In this document: in pieces, positions 12,671 through 26,690 of the stretch
Position numbering within the stretch: position 1 is the stretch's first letter
Layout: the number at the start of each line of letters is the position of its first letter
Source: Ophiura sarsii
Taxonomy: Eukaryota > Echinodermata > Ophiuroidea > Amphilepidida > Ophiuridae
Assembly: GCA_035610835.1 (NCBI GenBank)
Contig: CM069452.1
Coordinates: 26,479,121 to 26,543,120 of the forward strand
Length of the DNA stretch: 64,000 nt
Reading direction: 5' to 3'
Made by a program: the position numbers and the translations under genes
The notes under the pieces: model-generated
The model's input: the letters and a program-made list of their open reading frames with translations, nothing else
Database searches by the model: none
What the model was told of the DNA's origin: nothing

Positions 12671-13620
12671 AGGTCCAACAACTCCCCCGTACCTTTAAGT
12701 ACAGTAACAAAGCGTTGTCGATTTGAGATAAACCCACTGTTCATATGCAAATTACTAGGATGGCAAACCTTATTTGGAAACCACTAATGCATTATGCATC
12801 GATGCAAAATTGTAAACAAACAAAAATGTTCGCAAAATGTGTTCATTTTTTCGGCGTATAAATGCATTTCGCCATGCAATCCTTAAAGTTAGCAAACAGC
12901 TTTATATACCGAAATGTAGCTCTATCCCTGAGGAAAATATTTTTGGCGAGGGCCATATGTCACGGCTCACTCCTAAAGCCACAATTTTAGTCTGAACGGT
13001 GGCTACCTGAGCACAAGAGAATCGCCATTTTTGCATCATCGCGGTAAAATGAGTTCCCTTTTATCTCATCATGGACCATACCACTATTGAAATGGAGGGG
13101 TGTGTTTTGATTTGATACAAATATTCTATAAACATGTATCAAAATGTGGTATGTAAATTAAACGCATTCTTGATTTAATTTTTCTCTGAATGTTAAAAAT
13201 TGGTGTGTGAATAAAAAATTACAAAATATTTTAAATTTCACAATTACTTATAAATATAAATATTATAAATAATTTGTCTTCTTTAATGTTTACCTATTGT
13301 AACCCAGCCCATTCAGAAGTTCCCTCGCCCGTTTACAGGGAACGGACGATGTCCAAATAAGGGCCTAAATTATAATAACACGTAAACATGTTTTTCTTTC
13401 CATTTTTTAAAGAGCAGCTATTTTTTTTATGTCAGATTAAGCCTATTAAAACAAGATATTTACTTGTTTTCTTCAATTATCCAAAACGCTATTCACGTAT
13501 GAATGATGTAAATATGTTTGGTCGTTGTTGAACGGGGTTCAACAAGGTCTTCGTCGTTGTTTATCTTGAATCGACAACTGTAACGGGTTTAAATAAACCC
13601 GTCTTACCTTACCTTATTGA
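12671..13620. mobile_element. Unclassified insertion in superunit 1
   Basis: Superunits 2 and 3 pass directly from the GACTCCGTT...TTTTTGAAAC text (36500) to TTCAAAGTGATCTAATC; superunit 1 has about 950 bp between. The insert ends near ACGGGTTTAAATAAACCCGT followed by CTTACCTTACCTTATT, a palindrome plus short tandem tail that looks like a retroposon 3' end. No TIR and no coding motif could be found. Confidence 0.5.
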
Positions 13621-13896
13621 ACCCCTAATTAATTCATATTGATCTAATCATTGCGTTCACCCACCCACCTTTGTGCTGATCAGAGAAGATGAGAAAGAAA
13701 GATATAACTCCAGCTGTTTTAGGTATAATCCTTAAATTGTCCCTTTCATAGGTCCTTTGTACTCTTTTTGTGTAGGCCTCTCTTATGGCACTTGAGATTC
13801 CCATCGAGAAGTGTTGTTTATTGCTTCACTGGAGAAAATAATCAATGACCGGAAGTGACAGTACAGATTGTGCTGGCCCCGTCTGCTCATGGACAT

Positions 13897-14582
13897 GAAC
13901 CGACTGCCAGAACTCGCTGCTTATATAGATAGAAGCTTCCTTCACACAGCCGTTCCCTTATGAAACAGTCTTCCAGACGACGTTGTTTGTAACATCTCAG
14001 AGGCAGGAATCCAGGCTTTCAAGTGCAGCGGGCACAGACACCTTCTCACAACTCTTAACTTGGCATAGCCTATGCACTTTCATGACACCCTTCATTCAAG
14101 TCCTTTCAACACCTGACTTTTACATTAGCATGGTGGTCATGGTTCAAGCGTATGTATTCTTGGTTGGGGAGATGGTGGATGGTCCTGTAAAGCATGTAGC
14201 CAGCTGGGCTGGTGAAACGACCACGCCCCTGACAGTTGACGACAGGCAGCTCCTAGCAGATTTAGTTCCCAAGTTTGTTGTTTAGGTTCTCTTGATGTCC
14301 ATGAACTCCAGATATTATTTTGTCTTTTATTTATATTTTGATGTTGTTATCTATATGTTTGGGTTTTTATCTTATTTTTTGCGTCACTTTCATTGGCATT
14401 TTTAACTCCTGCCCATTTGTGTTTCTTGTATTATGCATATTTTTTGAGCTGCAGTGAACCAATTGAATGGCCTTTCAGAGCTCTTTGTAGAGAGTTACCA
14501 GTTTAATTTATAATCACTCAGTTCAGGAACCTTGTGAAAGCCTGTTGGGCTATTGTTCACATTTGCTCTTTATATAAAAAAA
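13897..14582 (+). pseudogene. LINE 3' fragment (RT C-terminus)
   Basis: Absent from superunit 2 (36790). GACAT flanks the insertion at 13892-13896 and 14583-14587, and the insert ends in an A-rich tail. The start translates to a LINE C-terminal segment: YIDRSFLHTAVPL, a stop replacing the usual W, then NSLPDDVV and AFKCSGHRHLL. The rest is 3' UTR. Severely 5' truncated and inactive. It belongs to a different lineage from the LINE at 44086, judging by its A-rich rather than ATT tail. Confidence 0.72.
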
Positions 14583-15011
14583 GACATAAAAGAATACAGG
14601 GGAAATTTAGCACACATTTTTGATGTAAAATGGGGGAAATTTCATTCGAATTTGTCATGGGAATTCTTATAATTTCCTGTGAATATTTTGGATGTTTTTG
14701 TGAAGCATAACATATTTCCTTTCATATTACAACTTAATTATACACGTCAGGTCGCGTTACAAATAGCATTTTTTGCAGCGCATGACCGTTAAGTGGAGAT
14801 CGAACGACAGATGGTAAAGCGGAATATTTTCCCCCTAAGTGTCAAATACCAAAGATTTTACCACTAATTATATATTGAAAAAATACCCACGTCCACACTA
14901 TAAACATGGAAAAATGAAGAATTTAGGAAGCGTCCAATTTTAATTACTGTTCAAAATTTCACTTCACCAGAATGATTAATGATCACATAATAAGACTCAC
15001 AAATTATACAT

Positions 15012-15285
15012 GTATGTAAACAAACCAGAAGAAATCTGTCGTCTCAATTTTATGTAAACAAGGAGACAATTTGTCCTCAAATTTGATGTCAACGGACCAG
15101 AGGTAATTTGGTCCTCCAAATTTGATATAAACAAAGAAGAGGAAATTTGTCCTCCAAATTTAATGTAAACAAAGAGGAAATTTGAAGGACAAATTTCACA
15201 TGAACGGACCAGAGGAAATTAGGTCCTTAAAAATTTCACATAAATTACGTCGAGGAAATTTGTCCTCCAAATTTATAGTCCAAAA
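15012..15285. repeat. ~38-bp tandem repeat with internal palindrome
   Basis: About seven imperfect units of form ATGTAAACAAAG, GAGGAAATTTGTCC, TCCAAATTT. GGAAATTTG and CAAATTTCC-like halves within each unit give hairpin potential. Not present in superunits 2 and 3. Confidence 0.75.
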
Positions 15286-16121
15286 TAATCTCTATATCTT
15301 TTCAAACACATACCCTCGACTACTTGGATGAGAAATGGCAACAACATTTCTAGAGAAGATGACTATTATTATGTCAGCCAAGTTAAATTTCAAAACCCTG
15401 AAACGTTTCACGAAAGCCAAATGCATTGAGCTTGGAATGCCGCACACCCCAAACTAGGAAATAAGTACAACCCACTGTCCCCAAAACAGCTCAAACCAGG
15501 AATGGTAAGATTACAAAAATTTAATAAAATGTAACGTTCCTTCCCAAATCATGCATCAACTAGTCTCTCTTTTCTTAGTTTCTACCCCAAATCGTGTACT
15601 TCCACCAACTCCTGCTTCTGTGACTCGTGAACAGTTTAAGTTTAAAAAAGAAGATACAGTGGTCAGCCATCCACAGGGCAACCCTGCTACTTAAAGTTGT
15701 TGTTAACCTGTATACACAATATAAGTTATGACCAAACAATTTTAAGATATCCAAACATTTGCAAAATCAAACATGGCCGCTCATCTCAGGAAGCACATGA
15801 GTCAGAATTTCACAAGTTATTAATTTTACACAGTCATTAATTTTTTTTATGATCAGAAATGTAAATTTGCAATAAAATCTGCTTCCAATTTTTTTCTCGA
15901 GGATTGAGGGCGTTCCCTGGAAAAGATCACATAATATACATATAGGGAATTATTGGTGCGTGCAGTATTAAACACGTACAACTGCAATAGGCCGAGAACT
16001 CCCAGCTATTATAGGATTCGTCAATACACGACAGCTGTCCTACAGCTAAATTACTGCGGAATAAGGTGGTGGTGAGTTAAAGGAATTCATGTGGATCGTA
16101 GTCAGTTATCTTCTAACATTA

Positions 16122-18387
16122 TAGGCTATGGGCTCATCCTCGAAACCCTGACCCCCCCGAGGGATTTTGGGAGACAGATATTTTTGGAAACCTTGCCCAT
16201 TGAGGAGTTCAAATCAGGTTGTCTGCAAATTGCCGACTGGTGGGTGAAGCAGTGAGGGCGCTTTTCAATATGGCCGCCAAATCCCTTAAATATGACATTA
16301 TTGAATACACATTGAAGATATTAAAGATGATTCTATAGTGAAAATGAACTTTATTTGAAGATATTATTTAATGGCAGTATTTTTAAAGTATTCTAGTTTA
16401 AGTAACAAACGATTCTAAGGTTGCGCATGAGGGCGCTTTTCAAAATGGCCGCCAAAATGGGTAAAATTCCATATATTGTCATATATGAACCAACATGTAT
16501 GATCAGAGTACAGTTTTAACAATGGGATGTATGTGTTAGACCACTAGAAACTCAAATCTAGTATTTTTGCTTTGTTAACATACTATAAAAACAAAATGGC
16601 CGCCAAATTAATGGCCAAAACTGGTCAAAAGTGGTCAAAATTCCATAAAATAGCATAATATCAACCGAAATGTATAATAAAAATATCATTTTAATGATGG
16701 GGTGTATGTGTTAGACCACAAGTAACTTATATCCAGTATCTGCGCTCTGTTAAAATAGTTCAAAATCCAAAATGGCCCCCAAAATGGTTCCAGAAGTGGC
16801 TGCAAAATTGTCAAATTCCATAAAAATGGTATAATATCAACCAAAATGTATGATAAAAGTATGAAAGTATAGTTTTAACATTGGGATGTATGTATTAGAA
16901 CACTAGTAACTCATATCTAGTATTTTTGCTGCTTTGTTAACATACTTAGAAATCCAAAATGGCCCCCAAAATGGGTCCCAAATTGACTGAACAAATTGTT
17001 GAAATTCCATAAGTGGTATAATATCAACCAAAATGAATGATAAAAGTATGAAAGTATAGTTTTAACATTGGGATGTATGTATTAGAACACTACTAACTTA
17101 TATCTAGTATTTTTTGCTGCTTTGTTAACATACTTAGAAATCCAAAATGGCCCCCAAAATGGGTCCCAAATTGACTGAACAAATTGTTGAAATTCCATAA
17201 AGTGGTATAATATCAACCAAAATGTATGATAAAAGTATGAAAGTATAGTTTTACCATTGGGATGTATGTATTAGAACACTAGTAACTCATATCTAGTATT
17301 TTTGCTGCTTTGTTAACATACTTAGAAATCCAAAATGGCCCCCAAAATGGGTCCCAAATTGACTGAACAAATTGTTGAAATTCCATAAAGTGATATAATA
17401 TCAACCAAAATGTATGATAAAAGTATGAAAGTATAGTTTTACCATTGGGATGTATGTATTAGAACACTAGTAACTCATATCTAGTATTTTTGCTGCTTTG
17501 TTAACATACTTAGAAATCCAAAATGGCCCCCAAAATGGGTCCCAAATTGACTGAACAAATTGTTGAAATTCCATAAAGTGATATAATATCAACCAAAATG
17601 TATGATAAAAGTATGAAAGTACAATGCCTTACAACAAGAAGTACTTGACAGCGTGTAAATGAAACCTAAATGGCGTATTTTAACCACAAATACTCTGATC
17701 AATGAACATAACAGGCAACCCGGAATGACTCTGCAACTCATGCAATCGCTAGATATCATTTTAAACGTACCTCGTTCATAAATTTCCGAAGAAATTAAGA
17801 GATTTTAACTTGATATTTCATCACGATAGTCCAGTTGATTTTACGTTGATTTTACGATCTGGCGAGATAGCGTTTAAGGGCACCTGATACCAAAAAGATC
17901 GTCAACATAAAAATAATAAATATCATCCCATGACAATAGGTATGCTGTCACCTTTAATTCAATCAAATGGCCCACAAAAGTACAGGTAGGTCAGAAATCG
18001 ACATATATAGTTAAGTATCCCGCTTAAGTGACATTTTTAAGATTTTTCCTTTAATCTTGGCAGCCATTTTGAAAGGCGCCCTCAACTTTCACCTCTTGAT
18101 ACCCTCATAGTATTGACTGAAATTAATCAGTCATGTTGTATTGCCATCAAAACTAATCAAAAACCCAGTCAAAAACACCTTTTAAGTTACTTAAATATGT
18201 TTCTATTATGGTTTTATATGATTATGGCGGCCATTTTGAAAAAAGCGCCCCCACGCGTTCACCCACCAGTGGGAATTTTGCAGACAAGCAGATTCTGATA
18301 CCTCTATGGGTAAGGTTTTTGAAAATGGTTGTCTCCCAAAATCCCACGGGGGGGGGGTAAGGGGGGTGTGGCATAGCCCATAGTCTA
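16122..18387. mobile_element. 2.3-kb DNA element with ~165-bp TIRs
   Basis: Left end TAGGCTATGGGCTC and right end (complement) TAGACTATGGGCTA continue as inverted copies for roughly 165 bp, through GATTTTGGGAGACA, TTGTCTGCAAA, CTGGTGGGTGAA and GGGCGCTTTT to ATGGCCGCCA. TTA flanks it at 16119-16121 and 18388-18390. The interior is mainly a ~187-bp tandem repeat. No transposase, so non-autonomous. Confidence 0.82.
16440..17620. repeat. ~187-bp tandem module rich in AAAATGGCCGCC-like sites
   Basis: About six to seven copies, increasingly homogeneous to the right. Each has TAATATCAACCAAAATGTATG, GGGATGTATGTATTAGA, ACTAGTAACTCATATCTAGT, TTTGTTAACATACTTA and CCAAAATGGCCCCCAAAATG in order. The last three copies (~17060-17600) are nearly identical to each other, suggesting recent expansion. 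The same module appears at 27430-27960 and 42940-43370 inside an element with different ends. Confidence 0.88.
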
Positions 18388-18511
18388 TTAACCGTTACGG
18401 GCTTAGACCACTCTACAACGCTTGACCTCTGAGCTGTAGCGTTTGCTATGGGTACGCGTGCCTTATTAGCTTCGACCTATGTGTTTCCATGGCGTTATGA
18501 TCACGAAGAAC

Positions 18512-18964
18512 AATAATAATAATAATAATAATACACGGAATTTATATAGCGCTTTTTACATACATATCCATCTCAAAGCGCTTTACAATTTTATTCCTAG
18601 GACAGTCAGAACCACGGTTGCAGCCTATTATGGCGCAGGGTCCTATCAGTACAACGACTGTGACTACCTTAAATGCACAAGTAACAGGCCCGGGATGATC
18701 CCCTACTCTTAACGATAAGGTCTGTGACTATTTAACGTGTTCAGGGTGAAGCGTCTGAATACACGGGACCACCGGCTTTACGTGACTTTCCGAACCACGA
18801 GACAATTGAGACTAAGAACCTTACCCAAGGATACAAACACGTTGACCGCAGTGGGGCTCGAACTCACAAACCTATGATCGTGAGACTTGCTTCTGATCCA
18901 CTGGACCACACGTGCTCTACATAACCATGATATATTGTATCATGAAGACTAATACGCATTTATT
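18512..18964 (-). mobile_element. tRNA-derived SINE
   Basis: On the minus strand the head has a pol III box A (complement of 18898-18908, TGGTCCAGTGG) and a box B-like GAGTTCGAGCCCC (complement of 18853-18865). The body follows, and the 3' end has AAGCGCTTTGAG, GCGCTATATAAATTCC and an ATT microsatellite (AAT repeats at 18513-18531 on the plus strand). AGAAC flanks it at 18507-18511 and 18965-18969. Superunits 2 and 3 lack it. The 3' end resembles the tail of the LINE at 44086-45612, its likely source of retrotransposition machinery. Confidence 0.85.
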
Positions 18965-20639
18965 AGAACGTGAAAACGAGTTGGAGTATTGTGGAGTATG
19001 CGGAGTCCTTTAGTAACAATGTTAGAGATACATATGATGTCACTAACGGTACTATTTAAGAATAGAAAATATTGGTTTAATGTTGCGTATTTGTTTACCA
19101 GCAACTGGTATGCTACTCTCCTAATATATCTTAAATCGATACTTCAACCCCTTCGCGTATACATACCACATTGCATTGAGTGATTGGTCACATTACACAA
19201 GTCTAAAGCAAGAATCCTGTTAAAATAACATAACGTATCACAAAGTAGACTTCCCCATCCCCGGATCCACGCACAACACAAACAATAGCCCGAAGTGCAT
19301 AGCGAAAGTAATACCGTCAGTCCATGCTTTATGTAATTGCATTTCTTCAATTACACAATATGAAATTGTGTTTTGGATTTCAAAAGCTCCGATATTATGA
19401 CTTACCAATATCAGAAGTATTCGATTGGTTAGAAGTGGTATGTAGCACTGGTGATAAGGTAGCCCTGTTGTGTGGGTTGTATCATCTAACAAATAAAGCA
19501 AGATCACACAACTGTGGACTTCGTTCGGTACCCAATCCATGTAGGCGTACACACTTTGGACTGTTTTTCCAGGTGTTCTATTTTTCATTTTTCATCATCT
19601 CTATTTTATATTTTGTGCCCAGGTAATATTTTGATATAATTATCGTTTTATCATAACATACATAGGTTTAACTACCTGGCTTTCCCCAGATAATTATCAA
19701 AGTAGGGCAATGTTGTTAGCATTGTATTGGATGAGTGAAACTAATCATGTTTCAAAATTGATTTTCATGATGAATTCGAATTCCTATGAGAATAGTTTTC
19801 ATTCAATGGACTTGTATTTAGAATGTTCGGCCTACAAAATGCAGGTCACCGTTACTACAGCCTAGATTTAGCATAGCTGTTGAATTATGTTGCTTACTGG
19901 TTACCATCTATCTAATCATTCCTTTACTTGATGATCCGCCTGAGGCATCATCAACATCGAAACAACAAAGGCCGTTATTTCGCTTATCTATTGTTCTTTA
20001 ACTGTACTTCAAATAATTTATATTTAAACTCGCTTTAAATTGCACGCAAAGCAGAAATAGTATGCATGCACTAGAATAGAATGATTATTCAGAGTACCCT
20101 TGAAGTCTTGAGAAGGTACTAAGCAAATTGATAAATGCAAATGCTTGAAATTAAAATGATTCAAATGCTAATAATGAGAAAAACATTAAAAACATCCATA
20201 AGATGACATACCTCAGTTTCAAAGTAGGGTTAAATGATTGAAATAGTATTGTATATACCGATCCTCATAAACAATACCGTAATATTGATATACTTCAAAA
20301 TTGGATAAATACAGAAATACCGCAACAGCGAATAATTGGTTACATAATCTTTCACCGGTTGGGTTCTATAAAATTTCCTAGCATGTTATTTTTTCTACGA
20401 AGCACACGAAGGATTTGCGCATACCATACCTGGATCTAATAGTCAGTCTAACAGCCACGCCCAAATGGAAATTGGTGTTCACTTTGTATAGAAAAGTGTG
20501 TCTAGATTGACATTTTCCGCTGAATACAATGGTGTGCGTCAACAAAATACTGGGGGCCCCAGGGGTCGGGGCACTTTTCACCATGCAGGTAAAAAGTATC
20601 CGAATGAAGTGACACTGGTGTCTATGTGTTTGGGTCAAT

Positions 20640-21180
20640 ATATTGAAATATGTCATTTAAAAATCCAAAATGGCTGCCATAGGGGGCCAACATTTAAAAT
20701 GGGCGCCAAAATATTGCAATTTCATACAAAGTACATCCCTCTCAGGTGTAAACATTTTAACATCATTGTATAGACTAAAATCATGACTGTTGAGGTAACA
20801 AGTTAAGAAAGGTCATTTTCAAAATCTAAAATGGCTGGTATAGAGGTCAAATTTCAAAATGGCCACAATTAATGAATTCACGTAAAATTGTATATGTATA
20901 TAGGTTTTAAGGAGTCAGTAAGTTCATAAATGTCATTTTAAAAATCCAAAATGGCTACCATAGCCTTCAAAATTCATAATGGCTGCAAATAATTCATAAT
21001 ATCACATTATAATCATTTAAAGGATTTCTTTTGTTTATTTTCTTGTTTTATATTTGATTTGAACTAGTAAGTTCTATAGGTCATTCTTAAAATCCAAAAT
21101 GGCCACCATAGTTGTACCTATTGAAATACAAAATGGCCACCATAGTTGTACCTATTGTCAAACATGACGTCATAAAAGTC
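20640..21180. repeat. AAAATGGCTGCCAT-type repeat block
   Basis: The phrase AAATCCAAAATGGC(T/C)(G/A)CCAT recurs at about 20660, 20825, 20945 and 21090-21130 with ~110-160-bp spacing, related in motif to the module at 16440-17620. No terminal inverted repeats could be found around it. Confidence 0.6.
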
Positions 21181-21533
21181 TGTTAGCAAAGCTGTTCCCT
21201 CATTCCAGATGGGGATTGGAAGTTTTTCAACCATATTGGAGTGGGTCCGGTTGGTCATAGGTCAAGCAATTTATCATTCCATGAACAACCAGGTTAACAC
21301 GCTGAATGCGACAAGTCAATGATGTGTAGCCAGGGAGCCTCTTCGATGGGCTAAACCCTCTCTTTGTCTTATTTTCCTGTAAATATCATAGCGACTATCA
21401 CCAGGTGTCTCCTTCTTCTTAGGTCTACTCAGGCCCGTAACCATTTTTTTCCCGGGGCGGATCTTGTCAAAAGTAGACTTTCCCCCAAATATGTAACTTT
21501 CCCTTACACTATGGACCTTTTTACCAGAGGATT

Positions 21534-21555
21534 GGGGGGGGGGGGGGGGGGGGGG
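21534..21555. repeat. Poly-G run (22 G)
   Basis: Uninterrupted run of 22 G. Glycine or proline frames across it are artefacts. Confidence 0.9.
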
Positions 21556-21959
21556 ATGTGGATCTTTGTACCAAAATTGCGAACTTTTTATAAAAAAACC
21601 TGTTAACAACCCATTTCAATTTTCCCGCTTGCTACGCTCACAAACAACATTTTTTAAAACCTTCTGGGCACTTTTGGGAGCGGGTTGCCAACGCCCCACA
21701 CCCTCCCACTCTCCCCTGGGTCTACTATAAACGACAGCAAGTATGAGGTATGTGACAGCATAAGTCATCTTCAAAACTCTGAAGAGTTGGGTCATGGATT
21801 CCGGATAGGATATTACTCCTCTTGGTGATGTTGTTTCTTGTCTTAAGTTGATCTTGTTGATGAATTTGGCTGCAACAAACAGGAGAAGAATAAACATGTC
21901 GGTGTCATCTGTTACTTCACATGTGCTAAATACATGAAATAGACTGCATGGAATGTTGA

Positions 21960-23760
21960 CGTGGATTGTATACTTTTGGTTAAACTACTTATTCATTCGA
22001 ATTTTCAAGATGAAAGTAGAGTAAAATCTACTTTTATTTGATAACATCTGAAGGATCAGCGTCGTCTTCCTGTCCATTTTTAAACACACTCTGAAGATGA
22101 TCCGTTCGAGCAGAATCGAAAACAAATTATTTTGCGCCTTTGCATCACATAACTATACTCTTCTCAACTGTACATTCGTTCATTTAAAGCAGTTTTTGAT
22201 TTACATTTTTATGTTCATGTGTCTTTTTGTGTATTACATTTCTGTTCAAGTACTGTCCTGTTGGTTGCGCTACCAAAACTATTTTAAGCAGCTAGGCGTA
22301 TCATATAAATAGTCAAATTTGATACGGTTTATTCAAGAATTATTATTCCCAGGGACATCTTGAAACCCACCATGCTTAACGAATAAATATACAAATCTCA
22401 TTCTGATTTTCCAGGAATTCTATTTTCATCACCTTTACCTTAATATTTCTCGCCCTGGTAGCATTCTAATTTTATCATTTTATCGTAATCAGTTTTAGTG
22501 AAGTTGCCTAGCTTTCTCTAGATAATGATCGATTTAAGGTAATATAATTAGCATCCTTTTATTGGATGATTGAAGAGTTGATGGTTGAGATTGATTACAA
22601 ATTATATACAGACATATCCCTATTGACGGGTATCCACATTTTAATGAGATTTATGGCAAGCAATATTGCACATTCACCACAAGCGGATATATACATTATA
22701 AGCCTCGCAACCTTGGCAGGCAAGTTTTATACCACAGGCAATACCGGCACAATATTCTCCAAGACATACTTGTTATTGAAGTGTGTCATTGCCTACTTCT
22801 CTCGGTGAATTGTTAAATTGCCGCTCCAGCTCGGTATAATGTGGGGTTTATCCCAGCTGTGCACCAACAAGTATTCAAGTAAAATACGCTATTACAAAGT
22901 ATAGGAGTTAAGGGGACTTGTTTGCACTTTAGATGTATTCAAGATAACCATCTTAGCGTTTATCGCAAGTTGAAATGTTAGTAATTTAGTATATGTGTAT
23001 TTTGCATAACATTTACACACTGGAAATTTCATAACATTGCATTTCTATTTCCTGTATTTTCGCAATATCAAGGTGTCATACATGCACAGGGCTTTTACAA
23101 AGTAAGCACATGTCTGACAGCCATTTTCACTACTTATACTTGATACATTTGGCTGCATATTGGTATATGGTAAAAAGGTACGACGTCGGTACAACGTTGA
23201 AACGTTGTATAATGATTGTCACTTGAGAACGAAGTATTTTCAACGTTAGGGGTTGGTTTAGTTTTGCCATAAAGCTGTTTTCGTAACAACCTGTTTGACG
23301 TTACAACTACGTAAAATGTTTAGCGTACTATCAAATCGAGTTTACCGCGGTACTTGACTCGATTTTGTTCCATACATAATATATTAGTATATGACACGTG
23401 ACCCCAATACATAAATAAAGTACATAAAAAAAACCCCACCGTACTCGAGGTAAGCTTTTTTTAAAGAGTTTCGCACCAATAATGTGCTATATTTGCTGTG
23501 AACGTACATCAATATCCATCTTTGTACAGCATCAGCGACGATGCGTTGTAAAACATGGAAATTGACACACCATTATCATAGGCCATTTGATAAACACACC
23601 AAACATTCAACGCACCCGTAGAAAGCTTTTGAATCATTCATGTGACATTGAGATTTGTAATTGAGTGTCGGGGTTGTTTTTCATCACTGTCGCGCGAAAG
23701 GTTTCTACTGATCACCTCATGGCGCTTCATGTCATGGCTTTAGGTATTTTCTGGTAAAGG
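21960..23760. repeat. Extra copy of the older repeat, inside superunit 1
   Basis: Resembles 26960-30140 in order: a CCGT(T/C)CGAGCAGAATCGAAA match (22101, 26997), a GTACTG(T/C)(C/T)CTGTTGGTTGC match (22255, 27155), island 1, TTTTCGTAACAAC (23278; 28758 where an element interrupts it) and island 2. Similarity is clearly lower than between the superunits, so this duplication is older. No gene. Confidence 0.6.
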
Positions 23761-23883
23761 GATACATTCCTAAGCTAAATTTAATTGATCAAATTCAATA
23801 CAATTCAATATAATGAGTTACAATTATTAAAAGAAAAAAGAAAAAAGAATTTTATAAAATGAAATGCGGGAATGAGCTTCATA

Positions 23884-24578
23884 CAGGGTGTATCAGAATG
23901 AACTGTACCGTGTTTTTAAAATACGTTAAAAATACAAAATGATTATTGTTTTAAATTTAAACACCTGCAATATAAAGGTGAACATGTTTCCTATATTGTA
24001 TGTTCATTTCATTGAGATAACTCTTTTTGTTCTCGTGTGGCAACTGGCAAGACATAATCGAAAATCGATGAAAAACGTGTTTTCAATTTCAATCAACCCT
24101 TTCTACCACTACCCCAACATTTCAAACAATGTAGCCCACGCTATATTGAGCAATATTCAAAACCCCGCCAAAGAATTGAACGTTAAAACCACTCAAGCAG
24201 AACAAATCCCGGTTTATTTGTGGATTAAAAATCAAAATTTATCTCCAAATTTCACCCACAAAAGTATGTAAATAATAAATAGTTAACAAGTGATGTGAAA
24301 AGTTGAGATATGGCGACCAACAATAAGCCCTGTCCTATGGACGGATGAATATTTCAGGCAGGGTTAGTAATTTCACAGATTTTTTAAATTTATCAATTCG
24401 ACCAAAATTGAATCGACCACCTTTACCAGAAAGTCTGAATTTTCCATCGGAAATGTCCGATTTTCAAAATTTAAAATTCTTATGAAAGTTGGGCGGTTGC
24501 GCAAGATATATAGGAAAACGGTTTGACCAATATCGATTGAATTTATACCGTAAATACAGTTCATTCTGATACACCCTG
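23884..24578. mobile_element. TA-flanked DNA element, short TIRs
   Basis: Ends CAGGGTGTATCAGAATGAAC (and complement) with TA at 23882-23883 and 24579-24580. The TIR is about 25 bp. The start CAGGGTG is shared with the element at 9814-10702, so they may use related transposases. A 110-codon frame at 23939-24271 has no recognisable domain and is probably fortuitous. Confidence 0.82.
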
Positions 24579-26655
24579 TATATCAGCTTATAACAATGAT
24601 TATTGAACGATTTTCCTACCAATTTTTTCGAGATGATTTTACCAATATTCCCTTATTTATAAGTAGTAATAAATACTACGTTTCCATTACCTGATTGAGC
24701 AACATGATAGGTGTAAATAATGAGAGTCTCACGGTTTTATCTTGATTTAGATCGAAGAAATCGCCAATAAAAACGTCAGGCCAATGGTAGAAAATTGCGA
24801 AATAGCTAGAAAATGTAAAGAGATATAGCTAGAAATGTTCATCTACTTTGGGTTTAACCAGCCATTTCCAATGATGAAAACCATCGAGCTAGGTCATTAC
24901 TGGGTTTGTTTTTCTGTTAAATGGTATCTTTTTTTGCCAAGGGCTCTACATGCCTTTAATGTCCAATACCATTTCAAATGACCTACATTTCAGCATAACA
25001 ATGTTATCTTTGCGAAAGGAGCTATTAGACAAAATCGCTTTAATCACCACCAACAAATAGAACATTGTTATAACGGATGTTAATGCTATTATTTATTGTC
25101 ATCTTATATCTATCGCAATTAAATTTCAGGAGTTAGAGGGGTATTATATAGGTCATTTGTTCATGTCTGTATATAGGACAAGCAATTCGTAAAATAGGTT
25201 GGCAACTGTTATTTAATACAACTTAACGCCAAGCTCTTCAACTTTTTTCGCTAAAGTTGGTAAAATACGGAAAGTATACCTAATACTTTTTGTTAAATAT
25301 CTCATGTTTTGTTTAAAATGTCGGCTGTCATGCATTCATATGGTAAGACATGTATTGTTGGTATGCTTTGGATATTACGCTACTGGGTGACACAGCAAAT
25401 TGCGAAACATTTATTTTAAAATGCGAAATATACAGATAGCTAGAAATACATAGTCTCAAATATGTTATACTAATCACTTTGTCCACTTTGTCACCTGTTG
25501 ATTTTGAAGGTCAAGTAATGTTGAATCGTAATATGTACGGTATCTAAGATATTTTCGGGTCATATCAATCTCTAGAACGAAGATGCAGATACCACGTGCA
25601 TTTAATCACGTGACTGAGCATCATACAAATGGGTAAAGTATCAACCATCGTGAATGTGTTTTCTTAGCTGTGAAAGGACATCAATATCCATCTTAATATA
25701 TTTGTATCAATGACGATCAGTAGTTAAGTACTGCAGTGACGAAACATACAATCATGCGCCACGTTTGATGATAAACACGACCAACATTGAACGCTACCGT
25801 TCCTATCATTGAGTTGAGGCTGAGACTTTTAAGTTGCCGGATCGTTTAATCATTGCTTCATGAAAGCTTTCTCTTCATCACATATTGTCGCTTCATGTAA
25901 TTTCATAGAAAGTGAAGGATTAAATTGGTAAATTAAGTTCATGTCTATTCGTGTTAACATATATGGAGGTGAAAGGTATATTGTATTTTTGGTAGATTGA
26001 TAAATTTATTGGAAGTCCTAGTTAAATTAAATCAAAAACAAACATATAAATCCAATTATTAAGATCATTAAGGACGGGTAGAAAATAAACCTAAAATCGT
26101 GGAATTAGCTTCATAAATCTGTTGTTGCAGTTGTTTTTTGCTTTTCGAAGGAAACTTTTAAAATTCTATCCTGTCATAATTTATCCTGAATCAGTAATAA
26201 CGTGAACAACATAACTGGTGTAAATGACGAGAGTCGCTCGCTTTGCTTTTGTTCAGCGTGTAAATAAACACGATGCTAAAAATACGTCGGGCGAAGGGGC
26301 AAATGTCGTTATAACTGAGTATACATTTTCAACTGCCCTTTCCCTAAGTTGAACGATAATCGACCTCTATGTCACTTGCGGGGTTGTTTTTCTGTTACAT
26401 GATGCCATTTTGCCATGGGTTCTACAGGCCTTAAGAGGAACAATATCGTTATTTCGTTATAACGGCGTATGCCAATTTTTAACACGTCCTTTTGTAGGTT
26501 GAAAATGAACCTACATGAGTAGTGGTCACTTTCAGAGCTGTTTTCCTGTTACATGATACAATTTTTCCATGGGTTATCATAGCGATACGAACTATTGCAG
26601 GTGCATTTATATAGTTCCTGCGATTCAATCACAATCTTCATATAGAACATTGTTG

Positions 26656-26690
26656 AATATGACATTAGTTTATTTTGCTAATGTCATATT
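26656..26690. other. Short perfect hairpin
   Basis: AATATGACATTAG and CTAATGTCATATT are exact complements around a 9-nt loop. No flanking element ends seen. Confidence 0.7.
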
